DNA from: Xanthobacteraceae bacterium
Lineage (GTDB): Bacteria; Pseudomonadota; Alphaproteobacteria; Rhizobiales; Xanthobacteraceae
Length of the DNA stretch: 7,055 bases
Direction: 5' to 3'
NCBI GenBank assembly: GCA_030039655.1
Contig: JASHVC010000033.1
Span: forward strand, 1 to 7,055
In this document: one piece after another, positions 6,038 through 7,055 of the stretch
How the letters are laid out: each line of letters opens with the position of its first letter
How positions within the stretch are numbered: position 1 is the stretch's first letter
Notes under the pieces: generated by a model
What the model was told of the DNA's origin: nothing
Databases searched by the model: none
What the model saw: only the letters and a program-made list of their open reading frames with translations
Position numbers and translations under genes: made by a program

Positions 6038-6043
6038 CCGCGT

Positions 6044-7055
<1,012 letters not shown>

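Overview
The window is GC-rich chromosomal DNA that reads as an alphaproteobacterium, most likely of the Hyphomicrobiales (Bradyrhizobium/Xanthobacteraceae side). The evidence is the close resemblance I recognise in Bpt (N-terminus [20 protein letters not shown]), the Mg-type HemB with its Asp-rich metal site, and the threonine dehydratase with the TNSFKERGA lysine motif. This placement rests on protein recognition, not on a search. The region looks like ordinary housekeeping sequence: I see no transposase, phage gene, CRISPR array, tRNA or rRNA.

Layout, left to right. On the minus strand (read from 3730 down to 1) lie an RDD-family membrane protein, the leucyl/aspartyl-tRNA-protein transferase Bpt, a Rossmann/SAF-domain oxidoreductase of unknown substrate, and an adenosine/adenine deaminase family enzyme whose C-terminus is cut by the window edge. 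Bpt, the oxidoreductase and the deaminase are tightly packed (7-nt gap, then a 22-nt overlap) and are probably one transcription unit. A 102-bp divergent intergenic region separates the RDD gene from a plus-strand threonine dehydratase with a C-terminal ACT domain (3833-5074). That gene runs convergently into a minus-strand gene for a one-helix, Pro/Ala-rich protein of unknown function (5128-5949). The last gene is hemB (porphobilinogen synthase), also minus strand, lacking its first residues at the right edge; a perfect 10-bp hairpin follows its stop codon.

Functions touched are haem synthesis (HemB), N-degron tagging of proteins (Bpt), threonine deamination toward 2-oxobutanoate, and purine base or nucleoside deamination. 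There is no evident single pathway. The most useful second looks are the deaminase's likely substrate (adenine rather than adenosine), the uncharacterised SAF oxidoreductase translationally coupled to it, the magnesium-type metal site of HemB, and the unknown proline-rich membrane protein beside hemB. I did not find a convincing new biological system.
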